Of a DNA stretch of 64,000 bases, positions 9,952-19,003 are shown in pieces; the first letter of the stretch is position 1; each line of letters begins with the position of its first letter. This stretch comes from Candidatus Hemicellulosilyticus sp. P3 (GTDB taxonomy: Bacteria; Bacteroidota; Bacteroidia; Bacteroidales; P3): positions 1 through 64,000 of the forward strand of contig LPNH01000002.1 in assembly GCA_001543385.1 (NCBI GenBank). Reading direction: 5' to 3'. The notes beneath the pieces are model-generated. The model worked only from the letters and a program-made list of their open reading frames with translations. It did no database searches and was not told the origin of the DNA. The translations under genes were made by a program, and so were the position numbers.

Positions 9952-9959
9952 TATATTTG
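9952..9959 (+). promoter_or_regulatory. Bacteroidota -7 promoter element (TATATTTG)
   Basis: Matches TAnnTTTG in an AT-rich stretch 82 bases upstream of the first short gene of the plus-strand GLUG module. It probably drives 10041-13414. Confidence 0.5.
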
Positions 9960-10040
9960 TCGCGTAAAAATCTGTCGTGTAACCACTTTTGATTGCATTT
10001 AACAATCTAACAATCAACCTATTGCACACTTCTACGACTC

Positions 10041-10289
10041 ATGCAAAACGGTGCCGAAACGCTGTCTCCGTACACACCTCCAGCCATCGAGGTGCAGACA
10101 TTCCATGTCGAGGAAGGCTTCGCCGACAGCATCACCGAATCGTGGGAAAACTCATTCTCTGTCGAGGAGAGTGGAACCACCGGCCAGGTCGACCTCTTTC
10201 TATGGACCGACCAGACCAAAACCACACCCACCAACGAAAACGAAGCCTTCGACCTGCAGTGGGGTAACAACGACTTTTGGGGAAACTAA
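10041..10289 (+). CDS. Short companion protein A of a fimbrillin/GLUG module
   Basis: An 82-residue acidic protein without signal peptide or membrane segment. It has the pattern YTPPAIEVQTFHVEEGFA near the N-terminus and aromatic residues at the end (NNDFWGN). Short proteins of this style (Y.xP.hEV....E.GFA.S) are commonly encoded just before surface lipoproteins in Bacteroidales; their function is unknown to me. It is the first gene after a TATATTTG promoter and is followed by a second short gene and the GLUG lipoprotein, all on the same strand. It resembles companions B and C in layout but shares little direct sequence with them. Confidence 0.7.
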   Translation: MQNGAETLSPYTPPAIEVQTFHVEEGFADSITESWENSFSVEESGTTGQVDLFLWTDQTKTTPTNENEAFDLQWGNNDFWGN

Positions 10290-10509
10290 AAATCGATGTC
10301 AAATCGTCATTGACATTATATAATATATTTTAAACTCAAACAAAAAACAAACCAAACAACCCAATCCTGCCTAAACTCTGATATATCAAGAGAACAACCC
10401 CCGTTCAAACAGCCGCAAGTTTAACATAAACCCCCTACTGGTGGGGCGTCCGGGGCGGCGGTGCGGTGGCGGCGGCGGAAAGAGACAACAAACTACAAAA
10501 CAACACGAT

Positions 10510-10722
10510 ATGAAACACCGCGGCGGCTACGAGTCCCCGCAGCTGCGCACCGTCCCCGTCAGCTGCGGGGGCATGCTGTGCCTCTCGGCGGGCGAGAGTT
10601 ACATGCAAGAAGAAACAGAGGTGCTGGACTTTTACCATGAAGGCACCGACACCGAAGACCCCGGCAACCGCAACGACCAGTTCAGCGACTGGTCCAACGG
10701 AGGCGAGAACAGTTTCTTCTAA
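10510..10722 (+). CDS. Short companion protein B of a fimbrillin/GLUG module
   Basis: A 70-residue protein starting at MKHRGGYESPQL; the upstream part of ORF 10441-10722 has no basis as coding sequence. It shares with the 19004-19252 protein the motif P-x-L-(R/K)-x-(V/I)-P-V-x-C-G-x-x-(M/L) near residue 10 and a C-terminal W...NSF(F/I). It is acidic in the C-terminal half and has no signal peptide. It lies 73 bases upstream of the GLUG lipoprotein. A CCCC(TACTGGT)GGGG hairpin and GC-rich leader at about 10433-10460 precede it. Function unknown; its pairing with a lipoprotein suggests an assembly, regulatory or signalling role. Confidence 0.75.
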   Translation: MKHRGGYESPQLRTVPVSCGGMLCLSAGESYMQEETEVLDFYHEGTDTEDPGNRNDQFSDWSNGGENSFF

Positions 10723-10795
10723 ACAAACCGGCGGGAAGCCCGGGCAGCCCCGGACATTCTCGACACACAATCCCAAACACACAATCCCAAACATC

Positions 10796-13414
10796 ATGAA
10801 CCAGAAACTACACAGCCATAGCATGCGCACCCTGACGGTGCTGTGCGCCGCCGCGCTGGCGGCCCTCGCCGTCGCGTGCCAGAAAGACGACAACACCGTC
10901 GACCTCGCCGCCTACGTCGCCGACGAATACGGCGGCAACGCCAAAGTCTCCATCGACGAAAACCGCTACGCCTGCTGGGAGACGGGCGACGCAGTCAACG
11001 TCAACGGCACCAACTACACCGCCGCGGTAGAGGGCGATTTAAAACATGCCACCATCGCCGGCGTTACCGCCAGCGACGCCGGCTACACCGCCGTCTACCC
11101 TGCCTCCTGCGCCGCCAGCGTGGTGGCCGGCAGCAGCACGGTGACCCTCACGCTGCCCGACGTGCAGACATGGGACGCCGACCATATCTTCAGTCCCATG
11201 GTGGCCACCTACAGCAACAACCAGCTCAACTTCCACAACCCCTGCAACCTGCTGGCGGTAACCGTGACCAACAACACCGGATCCGCCTTGCAGATTCATC
11301 AGATTGTCATGACGGCGACCACCAGCATCCTCTGCGGCACCGCCACGGTGGCGGACTGCAACACCGAGACCCCCTACGTCTCCGCCATCGCTGACGGAAG
11401 CAAAGACCTGACGTTAGACTGCGGCAACACCGAGATTGCCGCCGGCGGGAACTACACCTTCTATGTGTCGGTGCCCGGCGTCTCCAACGAACACTTCCGT
11501 TTCCGCGTCCTGGCCGAAAACGGAGACACCAAATACACCTTCGATGTCAACAGCAACGCCAGCGGCATCACACTGACCCAGAACCAGCTGGTCCCGGTCC
11601 CCGTCGAACTCGACGGCACGACCTCAAATTCCACAAAAACCTTCTGGGGGCAAGGCACTGAGGACGACCCGTTTCTGATCACCTGTTACGACGACCTGGA
11701 GGCTTTCAGGACATTGGTCAAAGCAGGAACAAACACGACCTATGTTAAGAACAATAACGTTTACTATCGCCAGACCTGCGATATCGATGCCTCTTCCACA
11801 ACTTGGAACTGCTCCGGGGGAAGATTTTTCGGCCATTATGATGGTGGCAACCATTATATCAAATTGAGTTTGTCGCTGTCTAATGGCGGTTTATTCGGTT
11901 ACTTATATGGTGCAACCATTGAAAACCTTACTCTCAATGGTGCTTCTGTCTCGGGCAGTTCGGCCACCACGTTTGGTACATTCTGTAACAGTGCGCTTTA
12001 TGATGCGTCAGCAAATGAATATACAACATTGCGGAATTGTACAAATAACATCTCCGTCACATCAACTTCTAGTAGTACTACTTCTTCATATCTCGGCGGG
12101 ATAGTCGGTCTTGTGAATGCCTCAACCAAAGTACAAATGATTAATTGCACCAATAATGGAACAATAACAGGAAATAAAAATTCCACAGCTACTACATATT
12201 ATATCGGTGGATTGGCGGGCTGGTATAAAGGACGCATTAGCGACTGCACCAACAATTCCAATGTAAGCGGAGCCAATAATGTCGGCGGATTCGTCGGACG
12301 CTATAATGGCTGGGTCTCCTTCAACGGAACATGCACAAATCATGGAGATATATCCGGTAAACAATATGTTGGCGGATTTATCGGTTGTGCCACACCTGAG
12401 TTCACTATTACAGGCACTATGGTCAACAAGGGCGATATTACAGGTACAATGTATGTCGGAGGGGTTGTTGGTCAAGTGGCAAGTGGTGCCTCGAATCCCA
12501 TCAATATTTCAGGAGATATAGTCAATGAAGGTTCTGTGACCGGTACAGGTGGTTATGTCGGAGGTATTGTTGGACAGACAAACAGCGCATCAGCGTGTAA
12601 TATTTCCGGTGCAACCAATAAGGGCGCCATCCAAGGAACCTATGATGTGGGGGGGATTGTTGGCTATACTTTAGGTGTTGGAACCGTGAGCAATTGTTAC
12701 AATTCTGGTACGGTAAGAGCAACTGGTACAGGTACGGATATGGGATTGGGTGGTATTGTTGGAATCGTTTATTCAGGCACCAGAACCGTTGAGAATTGCC
12801 GCAATACAGGTAATGTAACGGCGGATGCAGGCAATAACACATTATATGCCGGTGGTATAATTGGTTTGGTAAGAACAGGTACCACAACGGTTAATAACTG
12901 CGCTGTTAATGGCGTTACAATCACAGTGAACAAGTGTTTCGGTGCAGCCGGAATCGTAGGTGCAAATAAGGGTGGAGTAAATATTTATAACTCCTATTTT
13001 AATGGCACAATCACAACCATCGGCGCAAGCACATACGCGGTTGGAGGTATTACAACCAGTAACAATACTGGCACAATTAATATCACCAATTGCTATGTAA
13101 ATATAGATTTGGGTACCGACAATGCCGGCCTCAACTATGCCACTGGATTTGGTTCCATGGCTTTCCGCTATACTGGTAAAGGTACTGTCACTGTGACAAA
13201 TAGCTATGCAAACATTTCCACAACAAAGGGCAGTTATGCTCATTCTGCCACCACCACGTTCAACATATCTACCGGAGAACTGGCAGCGGCGCAGACGGTA
13301 AATGGCGAGAGTTGCACCACCCTCTACAGTGCTTTGCACAACTGGTATCTGGCCCATTCAACCTACAGTGACTGGAAGAACGAAACGATCCCGACCCTCA
13401 GCTGGGAAGATTGA
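10796..13414 (+). CDS. Fimbrillin-like lipoprotein with GLUG-type repeats
   Basis: The likely start is ATG 10796, giving 872 residues (MNQKLHSHSMRTLTVLC...); the ORF-track start at 10637 lies within companion B. A lipoprotein signal ends in ALAVAC. Residues ~30-280 resemble the fimbrillin/Mfa-like N-terminal domain (CQKDDNTVDL, ACWETGDAVNV, YTAVYPAS). A linker FWGQGTEDDPFLI leads into about 15 GLUG-type turns of ~40 residues (YVGGFIGCA, VGGVVGQVASG, VGGIVGQTNS, GGIVGYTLGVG), each followed by a C/N-rich TNKG or NSG phrase, predicting a right-handed beta-helix. The C-terminus ends PTLSWED, shared with the 15683-18844 paralogue. It is probably exported and surface-anchored. GC falls strongly from about 11,700 on, unlike the N-terminal third. 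Confidence 0.85.
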   Translation: MNQKLHSHSMRTLTVLCAAALAALAVACQKDDNTVDLAAYVADEYGGNAKVSIDENRYACWETGDAVNVNGTNYTAAVEGDLKHATIAGVTASDAGYTAVYPASCAASVVAGSSTVTLTLPDVQTWDADHIFSPMVATYSNNQLNFHNPCNLLAVTVTNNTGSALQIHQIVMTATTSILCGTATVADCNTETPYVSAIADGSKDLTLDCGNTEIAAGGNYTFYVSVPGVSNEHFRFRVLAENGDTKYTFDVNSNASGITLTQNQLVPVPVELDGTTSNSTKTFWGQGTEDDPFLITCYDDLEAFRTLVKAGTNTTYVKNNNVYYRQTCDIDASSTTWNCSGGRFFGHYDGGNHYIKLSLSLSNGGLFGYLYGATIENLTLNGASVSGSSATTFGTFCNSALYDASANEYTTLRNCTNNISVTSTSSSTTSSYLGGIVGLVNASTKVQMINCTNNGTITGNKNSTATTYYIGGLAGWYKGRISDCTNNSNVSGANNVGGFVGRYNGWVSFNGTCTNHGDISGKQYVGGFIGCATPEFTITGTMVNKGDITGTMYVGGVVGQVASGASNPINISGDIVNEGSVTGTGGYVGGIVGQTNSASACNISGATNKGAIQGTYDVGGIVGYTLGVGTVSNCYNSGTVRATGTGTDMGLGGIVGIVYSGTRTVENCRNTGNVTADAGNNTLYAGGIIGLVRTGTTTVNNCAVNGVTITVNKCFGAAGIVGANKGGVNIYNSYFNGTITTIGASTYAVGGITTSNNTGTINITNCYVNIDLGTDNAGLNYATGFGSMAFRYTGKGTVTVTNSYANISTTKGSYAHSATTTFNISTGELAAAQTVNGESCTTLYSALHNWYLAHSTYSDWKNETIPTLSWED

Positions 13415-13456
13415 TAATAACATCCACCTGTCGGACCTATGCCCGGCAGTACACCT

Positions 13457-13493
13457 GCAGAAGCCCGGAGCGTTGCTCCGGGCTTCTGCTTTA
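13457..13493 (+). terminator. Strong hairpin terminator after the GLUG lipoprotein
   Basis: Perfect 15-bp stem GCAGAAGCCCGGAGC / GCTCCGGGCTTCTGC with a GTT loop, followed by TTTATAAA, 42 bases after the stop codon. Confidence 0.85.
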
Positions 13494-13587
13494 TAAACAA
13501 AACCGCCGCCGCTTTTCAGTTTTTTCTTCACAGCCTTGATTTTTTCTTTTGCTTCGTTTTCTTTTGTATCAAGACAAAAGAAGTCGG

Positions 13588-13635
13588 GCTTGCTTGAACT
13601 TTGGCATGGCGAGAAAACGACTGATGAAATTAAAC
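13588..13635 (-). repeat. 79-bp dispersed repeat, copy 5 (partial)
   Basis: Minus-strand copy covering the first ~48 bases of the unit (TTTCATCAGTCGTTTTC...AAGCAAGC). The other end is replaced by a CTTTTGTATCAAGACAAAAG palindrome at 13561-13580. Confidence 0.8.
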
Positions 13636-13638
13636 GTC

Positions 13639-13676
13639 ATCACGGCGCAGGGGACAGATGTTCCCTGCGCCGTGAT
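13639..13676. terminator. Stem-loop between convergent genes
   Basis: Perfect 14-bp stem ATCACGGCGCAGGG / CCCTGCGCCGTGAT with a 10-base loop, 50 bases past the stop of the minus-strand DUF6266 gene and directly abutting repeat copy 5. Only short T-runs flank it, so termination is likely but not proven. Confidence 0.6.
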
Positions 13677-13726
13677 GTTTGTGTCGGAGGAGAAAGCGGG
13701 GCGGCCCTCCCCTCCCCCGCCGCCGA

Positions 13727-14380
13727 TCAGACGGCTACGACGGAGCCTGCCATGACGGAGTTGGAGATGCGGCTTTTGTCTTCGCTGCGCACGGCGACGT
13801 AGAGGTAGAGGGTGTCGCCGGCCCAAGCCGAGGGGTAGCTGAGCACCGCAGCTTCGTCGGCACGGACGGCGGAGACAAGGTCGTAGGTGGAGGACTGACG
13901 GGCCGGATTGTAGAGGCAGAAGAGCATGCGGTCGTTGTCGACGACGCCGGTGTCGGAGCCGGCGTTGTTGGTCCAGCTGATGTTGACGCTGTGGCCTGAG
14001 GCGGCGGCAGCGACAGCGGGCGAATCGACGCCGGGCAGGTTGCCCGAGGAGAGGATTACACGGCTGTAGTCGAGGCTGACGCCGGTGCCCGAGCCGGTGA
14101 CGGCTTGCGCCAGGTTGAGGCGTGTGGCTACGTTGGCGGCGGTGATGGCTTCGCTGTCGGCCAGGGCACGGAGGCCTTCGTTGACGAAGGTCTGCACGCC
14201 GCTCACGAAACGGCTGACGAGGGAGAGTCGCGCCCGGGCGGCCTGCTGTGCGGCGGTGCGGGGGTTGTGGACGTGTTGGGCGATGGCACGGATGACGGAA
14301 CGTCCTTTCCAGCTGCTGCCGATGACGGTGCCTACTTTGCCGTTGAATCCGCCGAGGATTCCTTGTTTGATGATTGCCAT
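13727..14380 (-). CDS. DUF6266 family protein
   Basis: 217 residues starting MAIIKQGILGGFNGKVGTV, the typical opening of DUF6266, a Bacteroidota family of unknown function. The N-terminal part is Gly-rich followed by a helical segment (PRTAAQQAARARLSLVSRF). The C-terminal ~110 residues look like a fibronectin-like beta domain (HSVNISWTNNAG, DTLYLYVAVRSEDKSRISNS). No signal peptide. The length is near-normal. The gene lies alone on the minus strand between a stem-loop and a GC-rich upstream region, and may be accessory. The family call rests on recognition of the N-terminal motif. Confidence 0.75.
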   Translation of the reverse strand: MAIIKQGILGGFNGKVGTVIGSSWKGRSVIRAIAQHVHNPRTAAQQAARARLSLVSRFVSGVQTFVNEGLRALADSEAITAANVATRLNLAQAVTGSGTGVSLDYSRVILSSGNLPGVDSPAVAAAASGHSVNISWTNNAGSDTGVVDNDRMLFCLYNPARQSSTYDLVSAVRADEAAVLSYPSAWAGDTLYLYVAVRSEDKSRISNSVMAGSVVAV

Positions 14381-14758
14381 AGTGTTTGTGTTTGATGGTT
14401 GATAGATGTGGTATATTTGTCTGCATCGGGCTGCCGCGACTGCGCATGCTGTTTCGGCGTCGACGCTGCCGGCTTGCTGTCGAGCGGAGAGGCGGGGCTA
14501 CCGTCCGGCGACCGATGCGGATGCAAAGATGCAGCTGCCGGGAGCCGTCGGACGCCCGCCAATGGCCGCTGTCTGACGGCTGCCGAGCGGCGGGCGCGGC
14601 AGCCACGCGGCGGTAGCGCGGCGGCACGGCGGGCGCACGATGCGCCGGCGGATTGTCGGCGGATTGCGGCGAAATGTTGCCGGAGGGCTTGAAAACGACG
14701 GTTATTTTACTTATTTTTGCATTTTGGTTGGCATCGGCGCCAACGGAAGGGAGTTTTT
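14381..14758. other. 378-bp GC-rich intergenic region with a divergent promoter
   Basis: Strongly GC-rich between 14,420 and 14,690 with no credible ORF; the track ORFs here are Arg/Ala-rich shadows. A TTATTTTTGC sequence at 14,711-14,720 resembles a -7 element for the following plus-strand gene. Confidence 0.5.
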
Positions 14759-15553
14759 TTGTCTACGCAGGGTGACGACATTTCCGGCACGACGCTTCGC
14801 GACTACCGCCGCGAAGGGCGTCGCATCGTCGCCGACGGCGAGGTGTTCCCGCTCAGCCTTGAGGGGCTGCGGCGCGAGATGGTGCGCCGGCACTACGACG
14901 TGCGGAGCCAGCTGCTCTACCTGCACCGCGCCGAGCTGGCGCTGTCGGTGGCCGACACGGAGCTGATGGCCGAGGTGGGCGGCTGGATTGAGGAGCTGCA
15001 GCAGCGCTTTGAGCAGCTGACGCTGCGCCGACAGCGCACCCTTGAGTTGTTGGGGCGCGACGGCGCTGCCGGATTGCCGACGGGTGCCGACGGCGGGACG
15101 GCGGAGGCGGACGGATTGTCTGCGACGCCGCAGGGCGGGCCGCTGCGATCGTTTTTCTGGAAAGCGGGCGAGGGATGTGTGGAGGGGGTGCGCGACTTGC
15201 AGCGCAACTTATGGGGCGCCAAGCTGCTGGCGCATGGCGACGACACGGGGCGCGACACGGCGCTGCTTGTCGCCCTCGGGGTGGGGCGCTACGCCGGCCT
15301 GCCGCCAAAGCGTATGACGTGGCTGGGCAAGACCAACCAGCTGCACTGTTTTGTCAATATGATGGTCGACGGCGGCTATGTCGACTGCCGCGGCGGCTCG
15401 AAGTGGATGACCGCCGCCGACCTCTTTGCCCCGGCCGACCCGTCGCGACGCTACACGGCCAAGCGGATCTCTGACGCCCGCGCCATCAATGCCGACGACG
15501 AGCGGCAGGTGCGCCGCTGCCTCCCCGCCACAATGGGAGGTGCCGTTGTGTGA
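14759..15553 (+). CDS. Hypothetical protein, probable TTG start
   Basis: The track starts at 14717, but a -7-like TTATTTTTGC at 14711-14720 makes a start so close unlikely. An in-frame TTG at 14759 lies five bases after GGAAGGGAG and gives about 264 residues. The protein is mainly helical: an N-terminal amphipathic region rich in Arg and Leu (EGLRREMVRRHYDVRSQ), a coiled segment (WIEELQQRFEQLTLRRQRTLELL), a Gly/Ala linker, and a C-terminal domain with WLGKTNQLHCFVNMMVDGGY. A W-x-G-x-x-x-x-L pattern near the C-terminus occurs in several Bacteroidota proteins related to mobile elements (RteC-like), but the match is too weak for a call. No signal peptide. Confidence 0.6.
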   Translation: MSTQGDDISGTTLRDYRREGRRIVADGEVFPLSLEGLRREMVRRHYDVRSQLLYLHRAELALSVADTELMAEVGGWIEELQQRFEQLTLRRQRTLELLGRDGAAGLPTGADGGTAEADGLSATPQGGPLRSFFWKAGEGCVEGVRDLQRNLWGAKLLAHGDDTGRDTALLVALGVGRYAGLPPKRMTWLGKTNQLHCFVNMMVDGGYVDCRGGSKWMTAADLFAPADPSRRYTAKRISDARAINADDERQVRRCLPATMGGAVV

Positions 15554-15605
15554 GGCTGTCGGGCTGCGGCGACGTCCCGGACGGCTGTCTGGAGTTATAT
15601 AAATG

Positions 15606-15636
15606 ACGGCACCCGCCAGATGGCGGGTGCCGTGGT
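15606..15636. terminator. Bidirectional terminator between convergent genes
   Basis: Perfect inverted repeat ACGGCACCCGCCA / TGGCGGGTGCCGT separated by GA, sitting between the plus-strand gene ending at 15553 and the minus-strand gene ending at 15683. Confidence 0.75.
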
Positions 15637-15682
15637 CTTGTCGCCGGTCCGGCCGGCGTCGATGACGGGGGTGGGGGAAAAA

Positions 15683-18600
15683 CTATTCGTCCTCCCAGCT
15701 GAGGCGCGGAAGCTCTGTGTGGCAGGAGGAGCTCCAGGTGCTGTAGGCCGTGTTGCTGTTCTGCCAGTTGTTGAGGGCGTCCCGCAGGCGTGTCCTGGAG
15801 GAGGTCACGTATTCATTGTCGGTGTTGCGGGTGATGGTGTGGTTGGCGGCGGCGTAGTTGGTGCCTTTGGCCGTCTGGTCGATGCTGTAGCAGTCGGTGC
15901 AGTGGGCTGTGTAGTTTGAATGGTTGTAGCTGCCCGACATGTTGCCGTAGTTGGTGAGTTTGCCTACAATGGAGACGGTGCCCGAGAAGTAGCAGTTTTT
16001 CAGTGTGGGCCGGCTGTTCACGGCGCTTGTGATGCCGCCTCCGGTGGAGGTGCTGGAGTTGTAGGTGAGGTTGCCCTGGTTGTAGCTGTTGGTGATGGTC
16101 GACGTGTTGGCGTGGCACATGGCGGCAAGGCCTGCCGCGGCCACGCCGCTGCCCCTGAGGTGGCCGGTGTTGCCACAGTCGCTCATCGTGACGGCGGCGT
16201 TGGTGTAGCCCGAGATGCCGCCGACGTACAACGACGAACCGCCGCCGCTGACAGCGGTGACGTCGCCGCTGTTGAGGCAGCGGACAAAGGAGAGGGCACC
16301 GCCGGCGCTGGCCAGTATGCCGGCGACACCGGACTGATTGATTGCGTCGGTCGACATGGAGCTGCCGCCCCCAGCCATGACGGCGCCGCTGTTGCGGCAG
16401 TAGGTGAAGGTGGAGGCCGCCTCGGCCCGCCCGACGAGGCCGCCGACATGGTGGTCGCCCCGTATGTTTCCTCTGTTGGTGCAACGGTTCAACCCGGATG
16501 TGTGGTGTATGTGGCCGGCGATGCCGCCCACATAGACCGATCCTGTCACACGGCCTGTGTTCACATGGTGACCCGAACCGTCGGATATCGTCATCTTTTG
16601 CGCCCAGCCGACAAATCCGCCTGTGTAGTGGGTTCCGTCGACGGCGGCCTCGTTGGTGATAACAGCCCTGTTGCCGACGGTGAAATGGCAGTCGGATTTT
16701 CTGGCGTCGCCGACGACACCGACGATGCCGCCGACGCAACGGTAGGCGGTGCCGCTGTGGGTGACGGCACCTCTGACCGCGACGGCGCCGTTGACGGCAA
16801 GGTAGTTGCAATAGCCGGCCAGCCCCCCTGTGACGCTGGCTAATGACTGGACGGATGTGTAATGTGTCGTACAGGTGGTGCTGCCGGAGTATTTCACGGT
16901 GGCGTCCACCTCCACGGTGGCGTCTTCATCCACGGTCAGGGTGGAGGCGATATGACCTACGACACCCCCGACATAGCACATTCCCGTGACGTCGCCCTGC
17001 TGTCTGACGGCACCTTGCAGCGTCAGCGTGCCGGTGGCCGAACCGACCATGCCGCCGATATTGTGGCGGCCGCGGCCAAAGGTGCGGGCGGCGACCGCAG
17101 CGGTGTTGGCACATCCGGCTATGACCGTTGCATTCTCTGTCCGGCCGATCAGTCCGCCAATATTCTGGAATCCGCTCACCGTGCCATTGTTTGTGCAATT
17201 CTGCACCGTCGCGGTTCCGTCTGCAGAGTGTATGTGTCCCACAATGCCGCCGCAGCCCTTACCTTGATGAGTGTGATGGTATGATGTCTGCCCGACGGCC
17301 GCATGGTTGGCACAGCCGTCGACCGTCAGGGTGCCGGCTGAGTGGTGTCCGACGATGCCGCCGGCCCGCATTCCGGCGGTGCTGACGGTGCCGTGGTTGG
17401 AACAGTTGCTGAGGGTGACGGTGCCACCGTCGGCCTGCACTTGGCCGCAGACACCCCCGACCCCTTTGTCCGACATCTCCGCGCCGCTGTTGCGGATGGC
17501 AGCCTTGTTGTCGCAGCGGTCGATGGTGGCGTTGCCGGCAACGAGTCCCACCACGCCGCCTGTGGACACATGATTTGTTGTCGAGACACTTCCCGTCGAT
17601 GTGAGGCAGCTGATGGACGCCCCCTCCCCGACCACACCGAAGATTCCGATCGGATGGTGCGGCTTGGACGAGGTCACACCCAGTTTCACCGAATGACCGT
17701 CGCCGTTGTAGTGCGCCCTGAAGGGACGGGCAGTGGAGCCGACGGCATGGGTTGGAGCCTGCCCCCAGGCCCGCTGCCTGGAGATGTCGAGGTCCGCCGT
17801 CTGGCGGTAATATACGGTGTTGGCGTTGTAGACGGCGTCGTCGTAGCTGTCGAGGTGGGTGTGGGTGACCAGGTTGCGCAGGGTGTAGAGGTCGGCCTCG
17901 TTTTCGATGAGGAAGGGGCTTTTCTCGGTGCCTTGGCCCCAGAAATGGGCGTTGACGGCGGTCTTGCCCGCTTCGTCGAGGCGGGCGGGGACGGAGCCCA
18001 TCTGGTTTCGGGCTATCCAGACGCCCCCGTCGGCGCTGCCGCTGACGAAGGTGTATCTGCCGCCGGCACCGGTGGCCTTGACGAGGACGGTGAGGTTGGA
18101 TTTGGCGCTTTCGGCGATGGGCAGCACGGGGAGGTAGAGGGTGACACTGCCGCCCGAGGAGGCGAGGGTCACGTCGGCGTCGCTGAGCGAGAGGGTGACG
18201 GTGCGGCTGGTGCCGCTGACAGCGACAATGTCGGTGCCGGCGGCGCTGACGCTGACGGCAGCGGTGCCGGCCAAGGGGGCGTTGTCGCTCTCGACTTCGA
18301 CGGAGTGGAGGGTGACGGCCTCGGCGTATGTGTTGGCGACGACGACTTTGAGCAGGGCGCCGACGTTGTAGAATTTGAGTATGTCGCCAGTGCTGTAGGC
18401 AGCCATGGGGCTGGCGATGCGCTGGGCCGCGCCGTCGGCGTCGCTATAGATGGCGACACGCTCGTAGGCCTGCACAGCGGGAAAGTCGATGGCGAGCGTG
18501 CCCGGCCCGGTGACGGTGGCGGCGGAAGCAGGATAACCGGCGGTGTAGCTGTCGCCTTGGGCGACGCCCCGGATGGTGGCGCTGACTCCGTCGGCGGAGG

Positions 18601-18844
18601 TGACGGCGAGGCTGTAGTCGGCGGCGGCGCCACCACTGTAGATTTTCACCGCGTCGCCCTGCTGCCAGCAGGCGCGGAGGCCGTCGATGTAGACTTTGGC
18701 GCCGCTGTCGGGACGGTCGGCCATGACGGCGGTGAGCTCGACGGTGTTGTTGTCTTTTTGGCACGCAACGGCGAAGGCTGCCAGCGCGGCGCCGCACAGC
18801 ACCGTCAGCGTGCGGCGCACGGGGATGTTGAAATTCTGTTTCAT
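15683..18844 (-). CDS. Fimbrillin-like lipoprotein with GLUG-type repeats (paralogue)
   Basis: 1,053 residues starting MKQNFNIPVRRTLTVLC with a lipoprotein signal ending AFAVAC. The layout matches 10796-13414: CQKDNNTVEL, ACWQQGDAVKI, a beta-rich N-terminal domain to ~residue 300, the linker FWGQGTEKSPFLI, then about 15-18 GLUG-type units (VSTGGVVGLVAGN, GGIVGHHSAG, IGGLIGRTEN, VGGIAGHIHH, VGGLVGRAEA) with C.N.G phrases, and a PRLSWEDE end. Unlike the plus-strand paralogue it is GC-rich throughout. It is the last gene of a minus-strand unit sigma factor - short protein - lipoprotein, with dispersed repeat copies in both intergenic gaps. Surface-exposed adhesin or fimbrial function is an inference from the domains. 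Confidence 0.85.
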   Translation of the reverse strand: MKQNFNIPVRRTLTVLCGAALAAFAVACQKDNNTVELTAVMADRPDSGAKVYIDGLRACWQQGDAVKIYSGGAAADYSLAVTSADGVSATIRGVAQGDSYTAGYPASAATVTGPGTLAIDFPAVQAYERVAIYSDADGAAQRIASPMAAYSTGDILKFYNVGALLKVVVANTYAEAVTLHSVEVESDNAPLAGTAAVSVSAAGTDIVAVSGTSRTVTLSLSDADVTLASSGGSVTLYLPVLPIAESAKSNLTVLVKATGAGGRYTFVSGSADGGVWIARNQMGSVPARLDEAGKTAVNAHFWGQGTEKSPFLIENEADLYTLRNLVTHTHLDSYDDAVYNANTVYYRQTADLDISRQRAWGQAPTHAVGSTARPFRAHYNGDGHSVKLGVTSSKPHHPIGIFGVVGEGASISCLTSTGSVSTTNHVSTGGVVGLVAGNATIDRCDNKAAIRNSGAEMSDKGVGGVCGQVQADGGTVTLSNCSNHGTVSTAGMRAGGIVGHHSAGTLTVDGCANHAAVGQTSYHHTHQGKGCGGIVGHIHSADGTATVQNCTNNGTVSGFQNIGGLIGRTENATVIAGCANTAAVAARTFGRGRHNIGGMVGSATGTLTLQGAVRQQGDVTGMCYVGGVVGHIASTLTVDEDATVEVDATVKYSGSTTCTTHYTSVQSLASVTGGLAGYCNYLAVNGAVAVRGAVTHSGTAYRCVGGIVGVVGDARKSDCHFTVGNRAVITNEAAVDGTHYTGGFVGWAQKMTISDGSGHHVNTGRVTGSVYVGGIAGHIHHTSGLNRCTNRGNIRGDHHVGGLVGRAEAASTFTYCRNSGAVMAGGGSSMSTDAINQSGVAGILASAGGALSFVRCLNSGDVTAVSGGGSSLYVGGISGYTNAAVTMSDCGNTGHLRGSGVAAAGLAAMCHANTSTITNSYNQGNLTYNSSTSTGGGITSAVNSRPTLKNCYFSGTVSIVGKLTNYGNMSGSYNHSNYTAHCTDCYSIDQTAKGTNYAAANHTITRNTDNEYVTSSRTRLRDALNNWQNSNTAYSTWSSSCHTELPRLSWEDE

Positions 18845-18845
18845 G

Positions 18846-18926
18846 GTTTAATTTCATTGAGGCGTTTTCTCGCCATGCCCAAGGCCAAGCAAGCTTGGCT
18901 CCGGTCGTCTGGCTTATGGAAAAACG
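18846..18926 (+). repeat. 79-bp dispersed repeat, copy 6
   Basis: Plus orientation: TTTAATTTCATTGAGGCG, TTTTCTCGCCATGCCCAAGG, AAGCAAGCTTGGCTCCGG and TCTGGCTTATGGAAAAACG. It starts immediately upstream of the ATG of the 15683-18844 gene, so on the transcript it lies in the 5' untranslated region. Confidence 0.85.
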
Positions 18927-19003
18927 TCGGTTTTTGTCTTTTTTATTTGTTTTTGATGATGGCTGTGGTTGTGCCGGGGCGGCAACGCACCCGGCGCGGA
19001 ACG

